DNA of 64,000 nt from Maribacter aquivivus. Lineage in GTDB: Bacteria > Bacteroidota > Bacteroidia > Flavobacteriales > Flavobacteriaceae. A program made the translations under genes and the position numbers. Of this stretch, positions 38,617 to 48,023 are shown in pieces; positions within the stretch are counted from its first letter, which is position 1, and every line of letters starts with the position of its first letter. The DNA lies in the NCBI RefSeq assembly GCF_900142175.1, contig NZ_FQZX01000001.1, positions 1,984,001 through 2,048,000 of the forward strand. The letters are read 5' to 3'. The notes beneath the pieces were generated by a model. That model was not told where the DNA came from, ran no database searches, and saw nothing but the letters and a program-made list of their open reading frames with translations.

Positions 38617-39708
38617 TTACTGTTGATAAGGGGCTAATTTCTTCCAATCGAATACTACTCCTGTTCCTGGCTCATCAGAAGCTACAGCTCTGCAATTTTC
38701 AACAACTAAAGGTCTTGTAGTATACTGATCAATGGGGAAACTGTGTACTTCTAACCATCCAGAATTAGGTTGGGCAGAAACTAAACTAACATGTAATTCT
38801 TGCATACCGTGAGAGCAAGCAGGTATACCGTGCTTGTCTGCTAAACGGGCAGCTTTAAGCCAACCGGTTACACCACCACAGTTAGAGGCATCTGGTTGTA
38901 TAAAGGATAGTTTAGCTTGGTCAAAAGCATATTCAAATTCATGAATGGTATGTAAATTTTCTCCCATAGCTAAAGGGAATCCTGTTTTTTCTACTATTTC
39001 AGCAAAGCCTTTATAATCATCTGGTATTATGGGTTCTTCAAACCAAGTGATGTCATATTTTTTAAATCCTTCAATTGCTTTAATTGCTTTTTCTATGGAC
39101 ATAGAATAATTGGCATCTACCATAAAGGTTACATCTGGGCCAATAAATTCCCTAACCGCTTTAATACGTTCTAAATCTTCTTCTAAATTTTCTCTTCCTA
39201 TTTTGATTTTCACGGCATTGAATCCGTTATCTAAATAGGTTTTCATATTGTTTAAAAGCTTTTCTATAGGGAATTGTAAATCTATACCGCCACAATATGC
39301 TTTACAGGTATTGCCCTCACCACCTGCCATTTTCCATAAAGGTTGTCCGGCTTTTTTGCATTTTATATCCCATAAGGCAATATCGATGGTTGATATCGCA
39401 AATGATGCTATACCACCACGACCTACATAATGTATATGCCACTCCATAAAATCGTAAATACCATCTATATCTGTACCGTCTTTACCCACCAGAACGTTGG
39501 CAAAATCATGATCAATCATGGCTTTTATTGAAAAACCTCCTTTTCCGCCTGTATAAGTATACCCGGTACCTTCACTACCGTCTTCTAAAGTTATGGTAGT
39601 GGTTACTAATTCGAAATGTGTGTGATCTCCATGTTTTGCATCGTTCATTACTTCAGGTAAAGGGACTTTAAAAAGTTTGGCGATTACGCTCTTAATTTTT
39701 GTACTCAT
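38617..39708 (-). CDS. 3,6-anhydro-L-galactonate cycloisomerase (enolase superfamily)
   Basis: This 363-residue member of the mandelate-racemase/enolase superfamily has barrel residues Lys167 and Lys169 (VKIKIG), metal ligands Asp198 (VDANYS), Glu224 (WFEEP) and Glu250 (GENLH), and His300 (CSHGMQE). In agar-degrading bacteria such an enzyme opens 3,6-anhydro-L-galactonate to 2-keto-3-deoxy-L-galactonate. The assignment rests on the adjacent aldehyde dehydrogenase and GH117. A galactonate-type dehydratase is the alternative. It is in the middle of the operon, 42 bp after the dehydrogenase. Confidence 0.85.
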   Translation of the reverse strand: MSTKIKSVIAKLFKVPLPEVMNDAKHGDHTHFELVTTTITLEDGSEGTGYTYTGGKGGFSIKAMIDHDFANVLVGKDGTDIDGIYDFMEWHIHYVGRGGIASFAISTIDIALWDIKCKKAGQPLWKMAGGEGNTCKAYCGGIDLQFPIEKLLNNMKTYLDNGFNAVKIKIGRENLEEDLERIKAVREFIGPDVTFMVDANYSMSIEKAIKAIEGFKKYDITWFEEPIIPDDYKGFAEIVEKTGFPLAMGENLHTIHEFEYAFDQAKLSFIQPDASNCGGVTGWLKAARLADKHGIPACSHGMQELHVSLVSAQPNSGWLEVHSFPIDQYTTRPLVVENCRAVASDEPGTGVVFDWKKLAPYQQ

Positions 39709-39750
39709 CTTAATTAAATAAAAGGTGCTATTAATTACACTTATTACTAC

Positions 39751-41205
39751 TTATGCTTTATGTCTAATATAAAAGGTTTTCTTTTCCATGTATTGTTCAA
39801 AACCATACTTGCCATCTTCACCACCAGAACCAGATAATTTGTAACCATTATGGAAACCTTGATGTTGTTCTCCATGACCACGGTTTACATATATTTCGCC
39901 GTATTCCAATTCATCATTACATTTCATGATGGTGTTCATGTCATTGGTAAAAACCATAGCGGCTAATCCATATTCACAGTCATTTGCATAGCCAATTACT
40001 TCATCAAAAGTTTTAAATTTTAAAACGGGTAAAATTGGACCAAAAGATTCTTCATGAACAATAGTCATATCTTGGGTTACATTGGTTAAAACAGTAGGTT
40101 CAAACCAAAATCCTTTTTCAAATTCAGCACCTGTAGGTCTTTTTCCTCCGGTAGCAACAGTTGCTCCTTCTTCAATACTGACAGCTACTAAATGCTCCAT
40201 ATGCTTTAATTCTGATGCATTTACTTTGGGACCCATATCCGTATCTTCTAGCATTGGATCCCCAACTTTTAATGCCTTGGTTTTAGCAATGAATTTTTCC
40301 ATAAACGTATCATAAATACCTTCGTGTAAATACATTCTTTCGTTACAGGTACATACCTGACCACAATTGTCAAAACGAGAATGCAAGGCGGCATCTACTG
40401 CGGCATCAATATCTGCATCTTCAAATACAATAAATGGGGCTTTACCACCTAATTCTAATTGAACGTGTGTTAGGTTTTGAGCTGCATTTCTTGCTATTTG
40501 CTGACCAACAGGTGTAGAACCTGTCATAGTCACCATTTTGCAAATAGGACTTTCAACTAATGCATTACCCATTGCTCTACCCGGACCAGTTAAAATATTG
40601 ATTACCCCTGCAGGAATACCTACTTTGTTTGCTAAATTTCCAAGTTCTAAAGTTGCCAAGGGTGTTTCAGAAGTAGGCTTAATTACAATAGAATTACCTG
40701 CAACTAGTGCCGGTCCTAATTTACGACCCGCCAACGCCAACGGAAAATTCCATGCTGTAATGGCAACAACGACACCACGAGGAACTTTTTGAATCCAAAT
40801 TTGTTCGTTCGGATTGTCTGAAGGAATAATATCCCCCTCTATTCTACGTGCACCTTCACAAGCATACCTAATGAATGATGCAGTAACAGCAACTTCAAAA
40901 CGAGCAACCTTTAAAAGTTTACCTTGTTCTTTGGTCAATAATTCAGCTAAATATTCTGTATTTGCATCAATCTCATCGGCTAACTTATATAATAAATCTG
41001 CTCTGGTTCTGGCAGGTAGTTTTTTCCATTCTTTTTGAGCTTTATCGGCAAACTTTAATGTTTCTATGGCTTCTTCGGCAGTACCGTTTTGTACACGTGC
41101 TACAATTTCTCCATTAGAAGGACTAATAATATCAATTGTTTCACCTGAAGTTGATGTTCTCCATTCTCCGTTTATAAAAAGCTTGTATTCCTTAATTGAT
41201 GACAT
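39751..41205 (-). CDS. 3,6-anhydro-L-galactose dehydrogenase (aldehyde dehydrogenase family)
   Basis: This 484-residue NAD(P)-dependent aldehyde dehydrogenase has general base Glu251 (QLELGGKAP) and catalytic Cys285 in NCGQVC. The family's usual length is about 480. Placed directly before the cycloisomerase and near GH117, it should oxidise the free aldehyde of 3,6-anhydro-L-galactose to the acid, the first committed step of that sugar's catabolism. Lactaldehyde dehydrogenase (AldA) is the closest other reading. It is in the operon between a sulfatase and the cycloisomerase. Confidence 0.87.
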   Translation of the reverse strand: MSSIKEYKLFINGEWRTSTSGETIDIISPSNGEIVARVQNGTAEEAIETLKFADKAQKEWKKLPARTRADLLYKLADEIDANTEYLAELLTKEQGKLLKVARFEVAVTASFIRYACEGARRIEGDIIPSDNPNEQIWIQKVPRGVVVAITAWNFPLALAGRKLGPALVAGNSIVIKPTSETPLATLELGNLANKVGIPAGVINILTGPGRAMGNALVESPICKMVTMTGSTPVGQQIARNAAQNLTHVQLELGGKAPFIVFEDADIDAAVDAALHSRFDNCGQVCTCNERMYLHEGIYDTFMEKFIAKTKALKVGDPMLEDTDMGPKVNASELKHMEHLVAVSIEEGATVATGGKRPTGAEFEKGFWFEPTVLTNVTQDMTIVHEESFGPILPVLKFKTFDEVIGYANDCEYGLAAMVFTNDMNTIMKCNDELEYGEIYVNRGHGEQHQGFHNGYKLSGSGGEDGKYGFEQYMEKKTFYIRHKA

Positions 41206-41216
41206 AGTATATTGTA

Positions 41217-42620
41217 TTATTTTTTTGTATTCGTTTTTCTGTAAGCATCCATTCTATCGGCTGCTTTTCCTTCAAATTCTCGTCTTAATTGCCAAAGTGG
41301 TCTTTCTAGTGCAAGCTCCCAAGTGAATAATTTCTTGTAGAGTTCTTTTACTTTTTCAGGATGTTGTGCAGCTAAATCATTGGTTTCAGATTCATCTTCG
41401 TTAATATTGTACAATTCGGCCGGGCGATCAGGAAAACGTATTAGTTTCCAATCTTGATTTCTAATGGCGCCTCTGTTTTCTTTTTTCCAGTATAGAAACT
41501 CATGAGGTGCTGCTGTTTTTTCACCTTTTAAATAGGGTAGAAGGTTTACGCCGTCTAATCCTTCAATTTCAGAACTATTTCCGCCTGCCGCGGATAAAAA
41601 GGTTGGGAATAAGTCTAAGGTGCTAATTGGGTAATTGTAGGTCTTGTTATTATTAAATTTGTTAGCCCAAGACATGAGAAAGGGTACTCTAATACCACCT
41701 TCTAAATGATTTGCTTTTGTACCGCTTAACGGACTATTATCAGATTCATTAGCGTCTGAAGGTCCACCGTTATCATTGGTATAAACAATTAAAGTATTAT
41801 CTGTTAACCCTTGTTTTTTAAGTTCTTTTAATACCTTTCCGATTGCTCTATCCATGGCTAAGGTCATTGCTGCCAATGTTTTTCTTTTTCCTTTGAGATT
41901 TGGAAATTCAGCTAAATCTTCAGCTGTGGCTTCCATGGGTGTATGTACTGCATTGAAAGACAGGTAGATGAAAAACGGATTTTCTTTATTTCTATCAATA
42001 AAAGAAATTGCTTCGTTGGCTAGTTCATCAGTGAGATAGCCTTTGTGTTCTGAGAAATTACCAAAGCCTTGTTCTAATTTGTCTTCGTTTCTAGTGAGCA
42101 GATTGTTTTTATCAAAAGGCAAATAACTACGGGCGCCGCCTCTAAACCCGTAAAATTCATCAAATCCACGTTTAGTTGGGTGAAAACGGTCCGCATTGCC
42201 TAGGTGCCATTTTCCAAAAAGTGCAGTTTTATATCCTTGTTTTCTTAAATGATCAGCTATTGTTGTTTGATCTAATGGTAATCCCATATCATCATCTGCC
42301 AAACAAGATATACTCATGTACCCAGGTACATTATTCTCTTCAAAGCCAAACCTTTGTTGGTATTTTCCGGTTAACATTCCTGCTCTTGATGGTCCGCAAA
42401 CTGCAGCACTTACATAGGCTTGCGTAAATTTTATACTTTTATTCGCAAGCTTGTCTAATTTTGGGGTTTTAAATTCTTTACTTCCTTGAAACCCAAAATC
42501 AGCATAACCAGCATCATCGGATAGTATAAAAACAATATTTGGTTGCTGTTGGGCAATTAAAAAACTCACCTTAAAAAAGCCTAACAGTAGAAATATTAAT
42601 ATTACGCGCCAATGATGCAT
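41217..42620 (-). CDS. S1-family sulfatase (secreted)
   Basis: This 467-residue sulfatase has a signal peptide ending at about residue 24 (LIAQ). It shows the metal motif [13 protein letters not shown], the signature C-G-P-S-R at Cys75 followed by [13 protein letters not shown], and YTNDNGGP. It acts in the periplasm, although all its operon partners except the permease are cytoplasmic: it is embedded between the SDR and the anhydro-galactose dehydrogenase. This suggests that desulfation of a galactan unit is co-induced with anhydro-L-galactose catabolism. The position of the sulfate removed is unknown. Confidence 0.93.
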   Translation of the reverse strand: MHHWRVILIFLLLGFFKVSFLIAQQQPNIVFILSDDAGYADFGFQGSKEFKTPKLDKLANKSIKFTQAYVSAAVCGPSRAGMLTGKYQQRFGFEENNVPGYMSISCLADDDMGLPLDQTTIADHLRKQGYKTALFGKWHLGNADRFHPTKRGFDEFYGFRGGARSYLPFDKNNLLTRNEDKLEQGFGNFSEHKGYLTDELANEAISFIDRNKENPFFIYLSFNAVHTPMEATAEDLAEFPNLKGKRKTLAAMTLAMDRAIGKVLKELKKQGLTDNTLIVYTNDNGGPSDANESDNSPLSGTKANHLEGGIRVPFLMSWANKFNNNKTYNYPISTLDLFPTFLSAAGGNSSEIEGLDGVNLLPYLKGEKTAAPHEFLYWKKENRGAIRNQDWKLIRFPDRPAELYNINEDESETNDLAAQHPEKVKELYKKLFTWELALERPLWQLRREFEGKAADRMDAYRKTNTKK

Positions 42621-42643
42621 TGTATACTTTTTTTGAATTTATA

Positions 42644-43414
42644 TTATCTTCCCATCCAACCCCCGTCAACAAGGGTAATAGATCCATGCATGTAGTCTGA
42701 TGCTTTTGAGCATAGGAATACAATTGGACCAGCAAAATCTTTAGGCTCACCCCATCTACCTGCCGGTATTCGAGATAAAATAGAAGTTGCTCTATCTGGA
42801 TCATTACGTAATGCTTCAGTATTATCAGTAGCAATATATCCTGGAGCAATACCATTGACATTTACCCCTTTTCCAGCCCATTCGTTAGCAAAAGCCATAA
42901 TCATTTGACCAATTGCACCTTTACTAGCCGCATAACCAGGAACAGTTATTCCTCCTTGGTATGTTAATAATGATGCAGTAAATACTATTTTTCCAGAACC
43001 ACGTGCAATCATGTCTTTTCCAATCTCACGGGTTAGAATAAATTGTGCGTTCTGGTTTACTTCTATAACTTTATCCCACATATCATCTGGGTGTTCTGCT
43101 GCCGGTGTTCTTAGAATAGTACCCGCATTGTTTACCAGAATATCTATTATAGCATGGTTAGCTTTCACCTTCTCTATAAATTTGTAAAGCGCTTTTCTAT
43201 CTGAAAAATCACATTGGTATGCAGTGAATTTTCTGCCAAGTGCAGTGACTTCTTTTTCTACAGCACTACCTGTTGCTTCTAAAGATGCCGATACACCTAT
43301 AATATCTGCACCGGCTTCTGCTAATGCCAAAGCCATACCTTTTCCAATTCCTCTTTTACAGCCAGTTACAATGGCTACTTTACCTTTTAAACTGAAACTA
43401 TCTAATATGCTCAT
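42644..43414 (-). CDS. SDR dehydrogenase, KduD-like
   Basis: This 256-residue short-chain dehydrogenase has cofactor motif TGCKRGIGKGMA (about 17-28), NNAG and catalytic YAASK, and ends near VDGGW. It closely resembles 2-dehydro-3-deoxy-D-gluconate 5-dehydrogenase (KduD). In the anhydro-L-galactose route such an enzyme would reduce 2,5-diketo-3-deoxy-L-galactonate to KDG after the neighbouring Zn-dehydrogenase has oxidised C5. It lies 12 bp after that dehydrogenase gene and 23 bp before the sulfatase. Confidence 0.82.
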   Translation of the reverse strand: MSILDSFSLKGKVAIVTGCKRGIGKGMALALAEAGADIIGVSASLEATGSAVEKEVTALGRKFTAYQCDFSDRKALYKFIEKVKANHAIIDILVNNAGTILRTPAAEHPDDMWDKVIEVNQNAQFILTREIGKDMIARGSGKIVFTASLLTYQGGITVPGYAASKGAIGQMIMAFANEWAGKGVNVNGIAPGYIATDNTEALRNDPDRATSILSRIPAGRWGEPKDFAGPIVFLCSKASDYMHGSITLVDGGWMGR

Positions 43415-43426
43415 TTCTATTTTATT

Positions 43427-44443
43427 TTATAATTGACAATCCATTAAGACTTTTAGTCCGTCTGGATTATTATCTATGTTTTCAAAAACTTGTTGAATGT
43501 TTGTTAATGGCTGAACATCTGTAATCATTTGTTCAAAAGGCAGTTCATTTTCTGTAATCAGATTAATGGCTTTTTCATAATCTTCTTTTTCGTAAACCCG
43601 TGCGCCAATTAGGCTTAACTCTTTCCAGAAAAACTTGAATAAATCAACCGGTTTTTTCTCACCGTGAATTGCTACCATTAATATTCTCCCTCTAATGCCT
43701 GCTACTTCGCACATTACATCTAGTGCAGGTTGTACGCCAGCTACTTCAAAAACAACATCTGCACGGCGATTCTCGGTTTTGCTTTTTACGTATTCTACTA
43801 AGTCTAATTCAATAGGGTTAACTGCGTCAAAGCCTAATTCTTTTGCCTTTGCAATACGTTTTGGGTTTACTTCTGAGATAATTACTTGAGCACCTACTTC
43901 TTTAGCCACCATTGCAACTAATAAGCCAATTGGTCCGCCCCCTAAAACAATCGCTGTTTCACCTTTTACCAAACCACTTCTACGTACATCATGTGTAGCT
44001 ACTGATAATGGTTCTATTAAAGCGGCTAGTTTTAAATCTGTTTCTGGTTTCAATTTATGAAGAACAAATGCTGGAACATTCCAATATTGTTGCATGGACC
44101 CAGGACTGTCAATTCCTATAAATTTCAACTCTTCACAAATGTGGTTAAAACCTTTGTCAGAAGCTTTTACTTTTCTGTCATCTAATGGGCGAACAACTAC
44201 TTTTTCTCCCACAACATAGCCTTCAACACCTTCGCCAATGGCATCAATGGTACCAGACATTTCATGCCCAATGGTTTGTGGCATAGCCACACGCTTGTCC
44301 ATCATACCATGATAGATGTGAACATCGGTGCCACAAACACCTGAATAAGCTACTTTAATTCGGACTTCACCTGTTTTGGGTTGATCAATTTCTTTGTCTA
44401 TAACAGTGAAGGTTTTATTGCCTTCGTAAATGGTTGCTTTCAT
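43427..44443 (-). CDS. Zn-dependent dehydrogenase, probable 2-keto-3-deoxy-L-galactonate 5-dehydrogenase
   Basis: This 338-residue medium-chain dehydrogenase has catalytic zinc residues Cys37 (GVCGTD) and His60-Glu61, and the nucleotide fold VLGGGPIGLL. Unlike its relative at 16097 it lacks the four-cysteine structural zinc lobe; only a lone Cys remains in that region. Paired with the KduD-like SDR it would epimerise C5 of 2-keto-3-deoxy-L-galactonate by oxidation and reduction, yielding KDG. It is the first gene of the operon, directly behind a 32-bp palindrome. Confidence 0.8.
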   Translation of the reverse strand: MKATIYEGNKTFTVIDKEIDQPKTGEVRIKVAYSGVCGTDVHIYHGMMDKRVAMPQTIGHEMSGTIDAIGEGVEGYVVGEKVVVRPLDDRKVKASDKGFNHICEELKFIGIDSPGSMQQYWNVPAFVLHKLKPETDLKLAALIEPLSVATHDVRRSGLVKGETAIVLGGGPIGLLVAMVAKEVGAQVIISEVNPKRIAKAKELGFDAVNPIELDLVEYVKSKTENRRADVVFEVAGVQPALDVMCEVAGIRGRILMVAIHGEKKPVDLFKFFWKELSLIGARVYEKEDYEKAINLITENELPFEQMITDVQPLTNIQQVFENIDNNPDGLKVLMDCQL

Positions 44444-44453
44444 TTTATATTAG

Positions 44454-44485
44454 TTTCAAATAGTAAACTAGTTTCATATTTGAAA
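44454..44485. promoter_or_regulatory. 32-bp imperfect palindrome, candidate IclR operator
   Basis: The left arm TTTCAAATAGTAAACT mirrors the right arm AGTTTCATATTTGAAA, with 14 of 16 pairs matching. It lies 11-42 bp upstream of the start codon at 44443, the first gene of the anhydro-L-galactose operon. The neighbouring IclR-family gene is the likely binder. Confidence 0.55.
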
Positions 44486-44577
44486 TAAATATACAATTAT
44501 TTATAAAACAAAGCACTTTTTACTAATGATATACTGAAGTTTAATTGTTAAATATTGGAAAAGGAGATATTTAGATA

Positions 44578-44602
44578 TAAAAAAAGCCCTTAAAAAGAGC
44601 TT
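44578..44602 (-). terminator. Terminator of the IclR gene
   Basis: AAGCCCTT / AAGAGCTT forms an 8-bp stem with one mismatch, followed on the minus strand by a T run. It lies about 37 bp past the regulator's stop. The stem is weak. Confidence 0.5.
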
Positions 44603-44638
44603 GGTTTATTTGAGAAATCATATTTATTAGTAAAAAAA

Positions 44639-45430
44639 CTATTGTGAGATATAGCCTAATTTTATTGAGATGTCAAGCGCATATTGTGCTATGATTTTTC
44701 CTTTGGCATCGAATTCTTCATGAGGTAGTCTACCATGGGGTGCTGTGATCCAAAGCGCTGCCACCGGATACCCTGATTCATTAAAAATAGGTGCTCCTAT
44801 ACAATGAATACCTTGTATGTCTTCGCCGTTATCAATCGCAAATCCATTTTTTTTAACCTCTTTAAGGGTGTTTCTAAAATCTTTTTTAGAAGTAATGGTG
44901 TTTTTTGTGAATTTAGTAAGAGTAATTTTTTTTAAAATTTCATCAGACTCTTCTTTTGGTAAATATGATAGTATGCATTTACCACCTACAGAGCTATGTA
45001 AACTGAATTGGGTACCCTGTTCTACAAATAATTTTACTGGATAAGAAGAAGATACTTGTTCTAAAATAGTGCCTTTATCTCCTAATAAAATACCCAACAT
45101 AACAGATTCTTTCAATTCATCTCTTAAGGCACGCATAACATCAATAGACATTTCTACGATGCTTTGCTCTGTCATGGAAGATATGCCTAAAGAAAGCATT
45201 TTTCTAGATAGTGTTATCTTTTTGGTAGTTTCGTTTTTTTGTAAGTAGTTCTTGAAAATTAACGTGCTAACGACCCTAAATGCCGAAGTTTTTGTTAAAG
45301 ATAAAGTTTCGGTAATTTCAGCTAAAGTGAGTCCGCTTTTTTTTGTAGCCAATAACTCAATAACCAATAGACCTCTTTCAAGATTTGGTACATTATACTC
45401 TGATTTTAAATTTGGCTTAGTCTTGTTCAT
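44639..45430 (-). CDS. IclR-family transcriptional regulator
   Basis: This 263-residue regulator has an N-terminal winged helix (about 15-80: LERGLLVIELLATKKSGLTL, LSLTKTSAFRVVSTL) and a C-terminal IclR effector domain (about 90-260: GGKCILSYLP, AIDNGEDIQGIHCIGAPIF). IclR proteins bind sugar-acid metabolites such as KDG. It lies immediately upstream of the anhydro-L-galactose operon on the same strand, with a palindrome between them. It is therefore the probable local repressor or activator, responding to an intermediate of that pathway. Confidence 0.92.
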   Translation of the reverse strand: MNKTKPNLKSEYNVPNLERGLLVIELLATKKSGLTLAEITETLSLTKTSAFRVVSTLIFKNYLQKNETTKKITLSRKMLSLGISSMTEQSIVEMSIDVMRALRDELKESVMLGILLGDKGTILEQVSSSYPVKLFVEQGTQFSLHSSVGGKCILSYLPKEESDEILKKITLTKFTKNTITSKKDFRNTLKEVKKNGFAIDNGEDIQGIHCIGAPIFNESGYPVAALWITAPHGRLPHEEFDAKGKIIAQYALDISIKLGYISQ

Positions 45431-45483
45431 TAAAAAAACATTGTACCGTAAAATTACTATTATTTAACTTACCAACATGTGGA

Positions 45484-45518
45484 TAAAAAAAGAGGAGCAC
45501 TTTCTAATGCTCCTCTTT
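45484..45518 (-). terminator. Terminator of the GH117 gene
   Basis: AAAGAGGAGCA / TGCTCCTCTTT gives an 11-bp perfect stem with an 8-nt loop, followed by T on the minus strand. It is 20 bp past the GH117 stop and separates it from the IclR gene. Confidence 0.85.
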
Positions 45519-45537
45519 CTACTAATATGAAGTCTAT

Positions 45538-46764
45538 TTATTTTGCTTTTTCTCCTTTTGCGGCATGCGTAGTTTTTCTTTCAGATGTAAAGCTCATAAT
45601 GCTTTGGTAATCGCCATTATTATAAATATGTGAAAGACCCCAACGTAAAATTTCGGTTGGCTCTTTTTCATTGTCAGCTGATCTATCTAAGCCTATAGCG
45701 TGTGCAGAAACTCCAGGAATTACAGACATTATCTCAAAATTAATACCATCTGGAGACCATTGAATTGTGTTTTTTTCAGGACCATCAGTAGTAATTAAAG
45801 CTGCAATACCATCATTATAAGGCCATACACAAATTTCGTGTCCGCTATTACTAATTGGGTTGTAAGGTGATTTTACATAAGGACCCAATGGGTTATCTGC
45901 AATGGCAACTCCGTGACGAATTTGTCTACCACCAAAAGTGATTTTTTCCCCCATTTGTTCTCCTTTGTAATACAAATAGAATTTACCTTTGTAAGGTATT
46001 ATGCATGGGTCATGTACTTTATGACTATCAAAGTCTCCTTTTTTCTCGACTAGAAATCTGTTTTGTTCTTCTCCTTTCCAAACACCATTGTCTGCCGGAC
46101 TTAGTATTGGTTCTTCGCTTTTGGTCCATGGTCCGTTTGGAGAATTAGACCAAGCCAATCCTACTTGATTTTTGACTCTAACATTATACGGGGATTTTAC
46201 TGTTTGGTAGCATAAATAATATTTGTCTTCAAATTTCATGATTTCTACTGTAAACACGGAGCGATCATCATAAGTTCCCTTTTCGCCTCTTGCTACCGCT
46301 AACCCTTCTTCTTTCCAGGTTTCACCATCTTCAGAAGTTGCATACCAAATATCGCAGCGATCCCATGGGAAAACTTTTTCATTTTCAATGTCACCACCAA
46401 AACCTTGAGATGGTCCCACACTTTTGCTATACCAAACGTAATATTTGCCATTTTCTTTAATAACGGCACTAGGGTCTCTACGTACAACGCCTTCTTCGTA
46501 AGCAAGGTCACCCTTTAAAGGTTTAAGATCAGAAAATTGAATAAACCATTCATTTCCTAAATCTTGAGGCCATTGTAACGCCCTCTTTGAAGCTGCACTT
46601 AATGAGTCTCGGTTGGTAATACCTAATTCATCTATCAGCTCATCTGTAATGACTATTTTTTGTTCTACCGTCGCTGTTTCTTTTTCGGTTTTTATAGTTT
46701 CGGAACATGCCGTAAAGATGAACAAACACATTATTGATAATAATCTTATGATATTTTTTTTCAT
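45538..46764 (-). CDS. GH117 alpha-1,3-(3,6-anhydro)-L-galactosidase (lipoprotein)
   Basis: This 408-residue lipoprotein (lipobox FTAC, Cys20) has a helical N-terminal segment and a five-bladed beta-propeller. Conserved acidic sites of GH117 are visible: Asp97 in RRDPSAV, His251-Asp252 in VHDPCIIP and His309-Glu310 in GHEICVWPY. GH117 enzymes remove 3,6-anhydro-L-galactose from the non-reducing end of neoagaro-oligosaccharides, feeding the dehydrogenase/cycloisomerase operon next door. Its terminator separates it from IclR. It lies 110 bp after galK and may be the last gene of the galT-galK transcript. Confidence 0.93.
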   Translation of the reverse strand: MKKNIIRLLSIMCLFIFTACSETIKTEKETATVEQKIVITDELIDELGITNRDSLSAASKRALQWPQDLGNEWFIQFSDLKPLKGDLAYEEGVVRRDPSAVIKENGKYYVWYSKSVGPSQGFGGDIENEKVFPWDRCDIWYATSEDGETWKEEGLAVARGEKGTYDDRSVFTVEIMKFEDKYYLCYQTVKSPYNVRVKNQVGLAWSNSPNGPWTKSEEPILSPADNGVWKGEEQNRFLVEKKGDFDSHKVHDPCIIPYKGKFYLYYKGEQMGEKITFGGRQIRHGVAIADNPLGPYVKSPYNPISNSGHEICVWPYNDGIAALITTDGPEKNTIQWSPDGINFEIMSVIPGVSAHAIGLDRSADNEKEPTEILRWGLSHIYNNGDYQSIMSFTSERKTTHAAKGEKAK

Positions 46765-46874
46765 TTTTATTTGTTGTTTGGTATTAAAATAATTGGTTTA
46801 CAAATTAAAGTTAAGTGTGTTGAAAATTTATCATATTGAGCTAAATTTCCTTTTAATTGATTGATTAGTCCATG

Positions 46875-48023
46875 TTAATATAAATTGTTGGTATTGATAC
46901 TAGTACCTTCACTAGGCATTGCTTCGAAAGCGGTCAATTTAATATTGAATTTATTATAATATGCATTGGTGGCTTCTTCAATAAAATGGTCTACCGCATC
47001 TTCATGTATTAGATTTATGGTGCAACCACCAAAACCACCACCCATCATTCTAGATCCAATTACATTATCATAACATTTAGAGAAATCTACTAAATAATTA
47101 AGTTCTGGGCAGCTTACATCATAAAGGTGTTGTAGACCGTGGTGCGTCTCAAACATTAATTTTCCTAATTGGTGAAGGGATGATTCTTTTAAGGCTTTAA
47201 CTGATTTTAAAACGCGTTCTTTTTCTTCAATGATATAGGTACAGCGATTAAAAACATCTTCAGAAAGTTCATTTTTAAATTCAGATAAAATGGTTATAGA
47301 AACATCACGTAAAGAGCTTACGGTATTATATTTTTCTCGAATAATAGCTACTGCTTCTTCGCACTGACTGCGACGAACATTATACTCGCTAGAAGCTAAA
47401 TTGTGTGAAACATTGGTATTCAATAAAAGAATTCTATAAGGAGCGATGGTTATGGGAACGTATTCATAATCAAGAGATTTACAATCTAACAAGATTACAT
47501 GTCCTAATTTGCTCATTACTGAGCTGAATTGATCCATGATACCACATTTTGTACCCACGTAATTATGTTCTGCACGTTGAGATAATGCTACGATTTCTTG
47601 TTTTGTGAGTTTCAATTCGAAGAGTTCGTTGAGTCCGTATGCAATTCCACATTCTAAAGCGGCCGAAGAGCTAATGCCAGATCCTACCGGTATGTCACTA
47701 TCTAAAATACAATCGAAACCTTTCAGCTTATTGGTCAACTGCTGTAGTTCGTATATAACACCCAGTACATAGTTTTCCCATTGGTTTTCGCTTACGCTAA
47801 TATTATCAAGTTCAAAAGTTAGATTTGCATTAAAATTGCGGCTATGAATATTGCACGTAGTAGCACTATTATTTTTATTGAATTTGAGTTGAATTTTTTT
47901 ATCAATAGCTGTAGGTAGTACAAAGCCATTATTGTAATCAGTGTGCTCGCCAATAATATTTATTCTACCGGGAGAGTCGATAATTAAATCCCATTTTTTT
48001 GAGTTAAATTCTATTTCTTTCAT
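46875..48023 (-). CDS. galK: Galactokinase
   Basis: This 382-residue GHMP kinase has the galactokinase signature GRINIIGEHTDYNNG (about 19-33), the ATP loop PVGSGISSSAALE and the C-terminal MMGGGFGGCTI motif. It phosphorylates alpha-D-galactose to galactose-1-phosphate in the cytoplasm. It is directly abutted by galT (stop and start 1 bp apart), so it is co-transcribed with it. Together with galM in the neighbouring operon it handles galactose released by the GH2 enzymes. Confidence 0.96.
   Translation of the reverse strand: MKEIEFNSKKWDLIIDSPGRINIIGEHTDYNNGFVLPTAIDKKIQLKFNKNNSATTCNIHSRNFNANLTFELDNISVSENQWENYVLGVIYELQQLTNKLKGFDCILDSDIPVGSGISSSAALECGIAYGLNELFELKLTKQEIVALSQRAEHNYVGTKCGIMDQFSSVMSKLGHVILLDCKSLDYEYVPITIAPYRILLLNTNVSHNLASSEYNVRRSQCEEAVAIIREKYNTVSSLRDVSITILSEFKNELSEDVFNRCTYIIEEKERVLKSVKALKESSLHQLGKLMFETHHGLQHLYDVSCPELNYLVDFSKCYDNVIGSRMMGGGFGGCTINLIHEDAVDHFIEEATNAYYNKFNIKLTAFEAMPSEGTSINTNNLY

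Noticed and set aside
40538..41326. Several plus-strand ORFs of 70-90 codons
   Set aside because: They are antisense shadows of the aldehyde dehydrogenase and sulfatase genes; their composition follows the complementary coding frame.
36518..46764. Carrageenan catabolism (3,6-anhydro-D-galactose route)
   Set aside because: The hydrolase present is GH117, which releases the L-form from neoagaro-oligosaccharides. No GH127/GH129-type enzyme or carrageenase-specific gene was seen.
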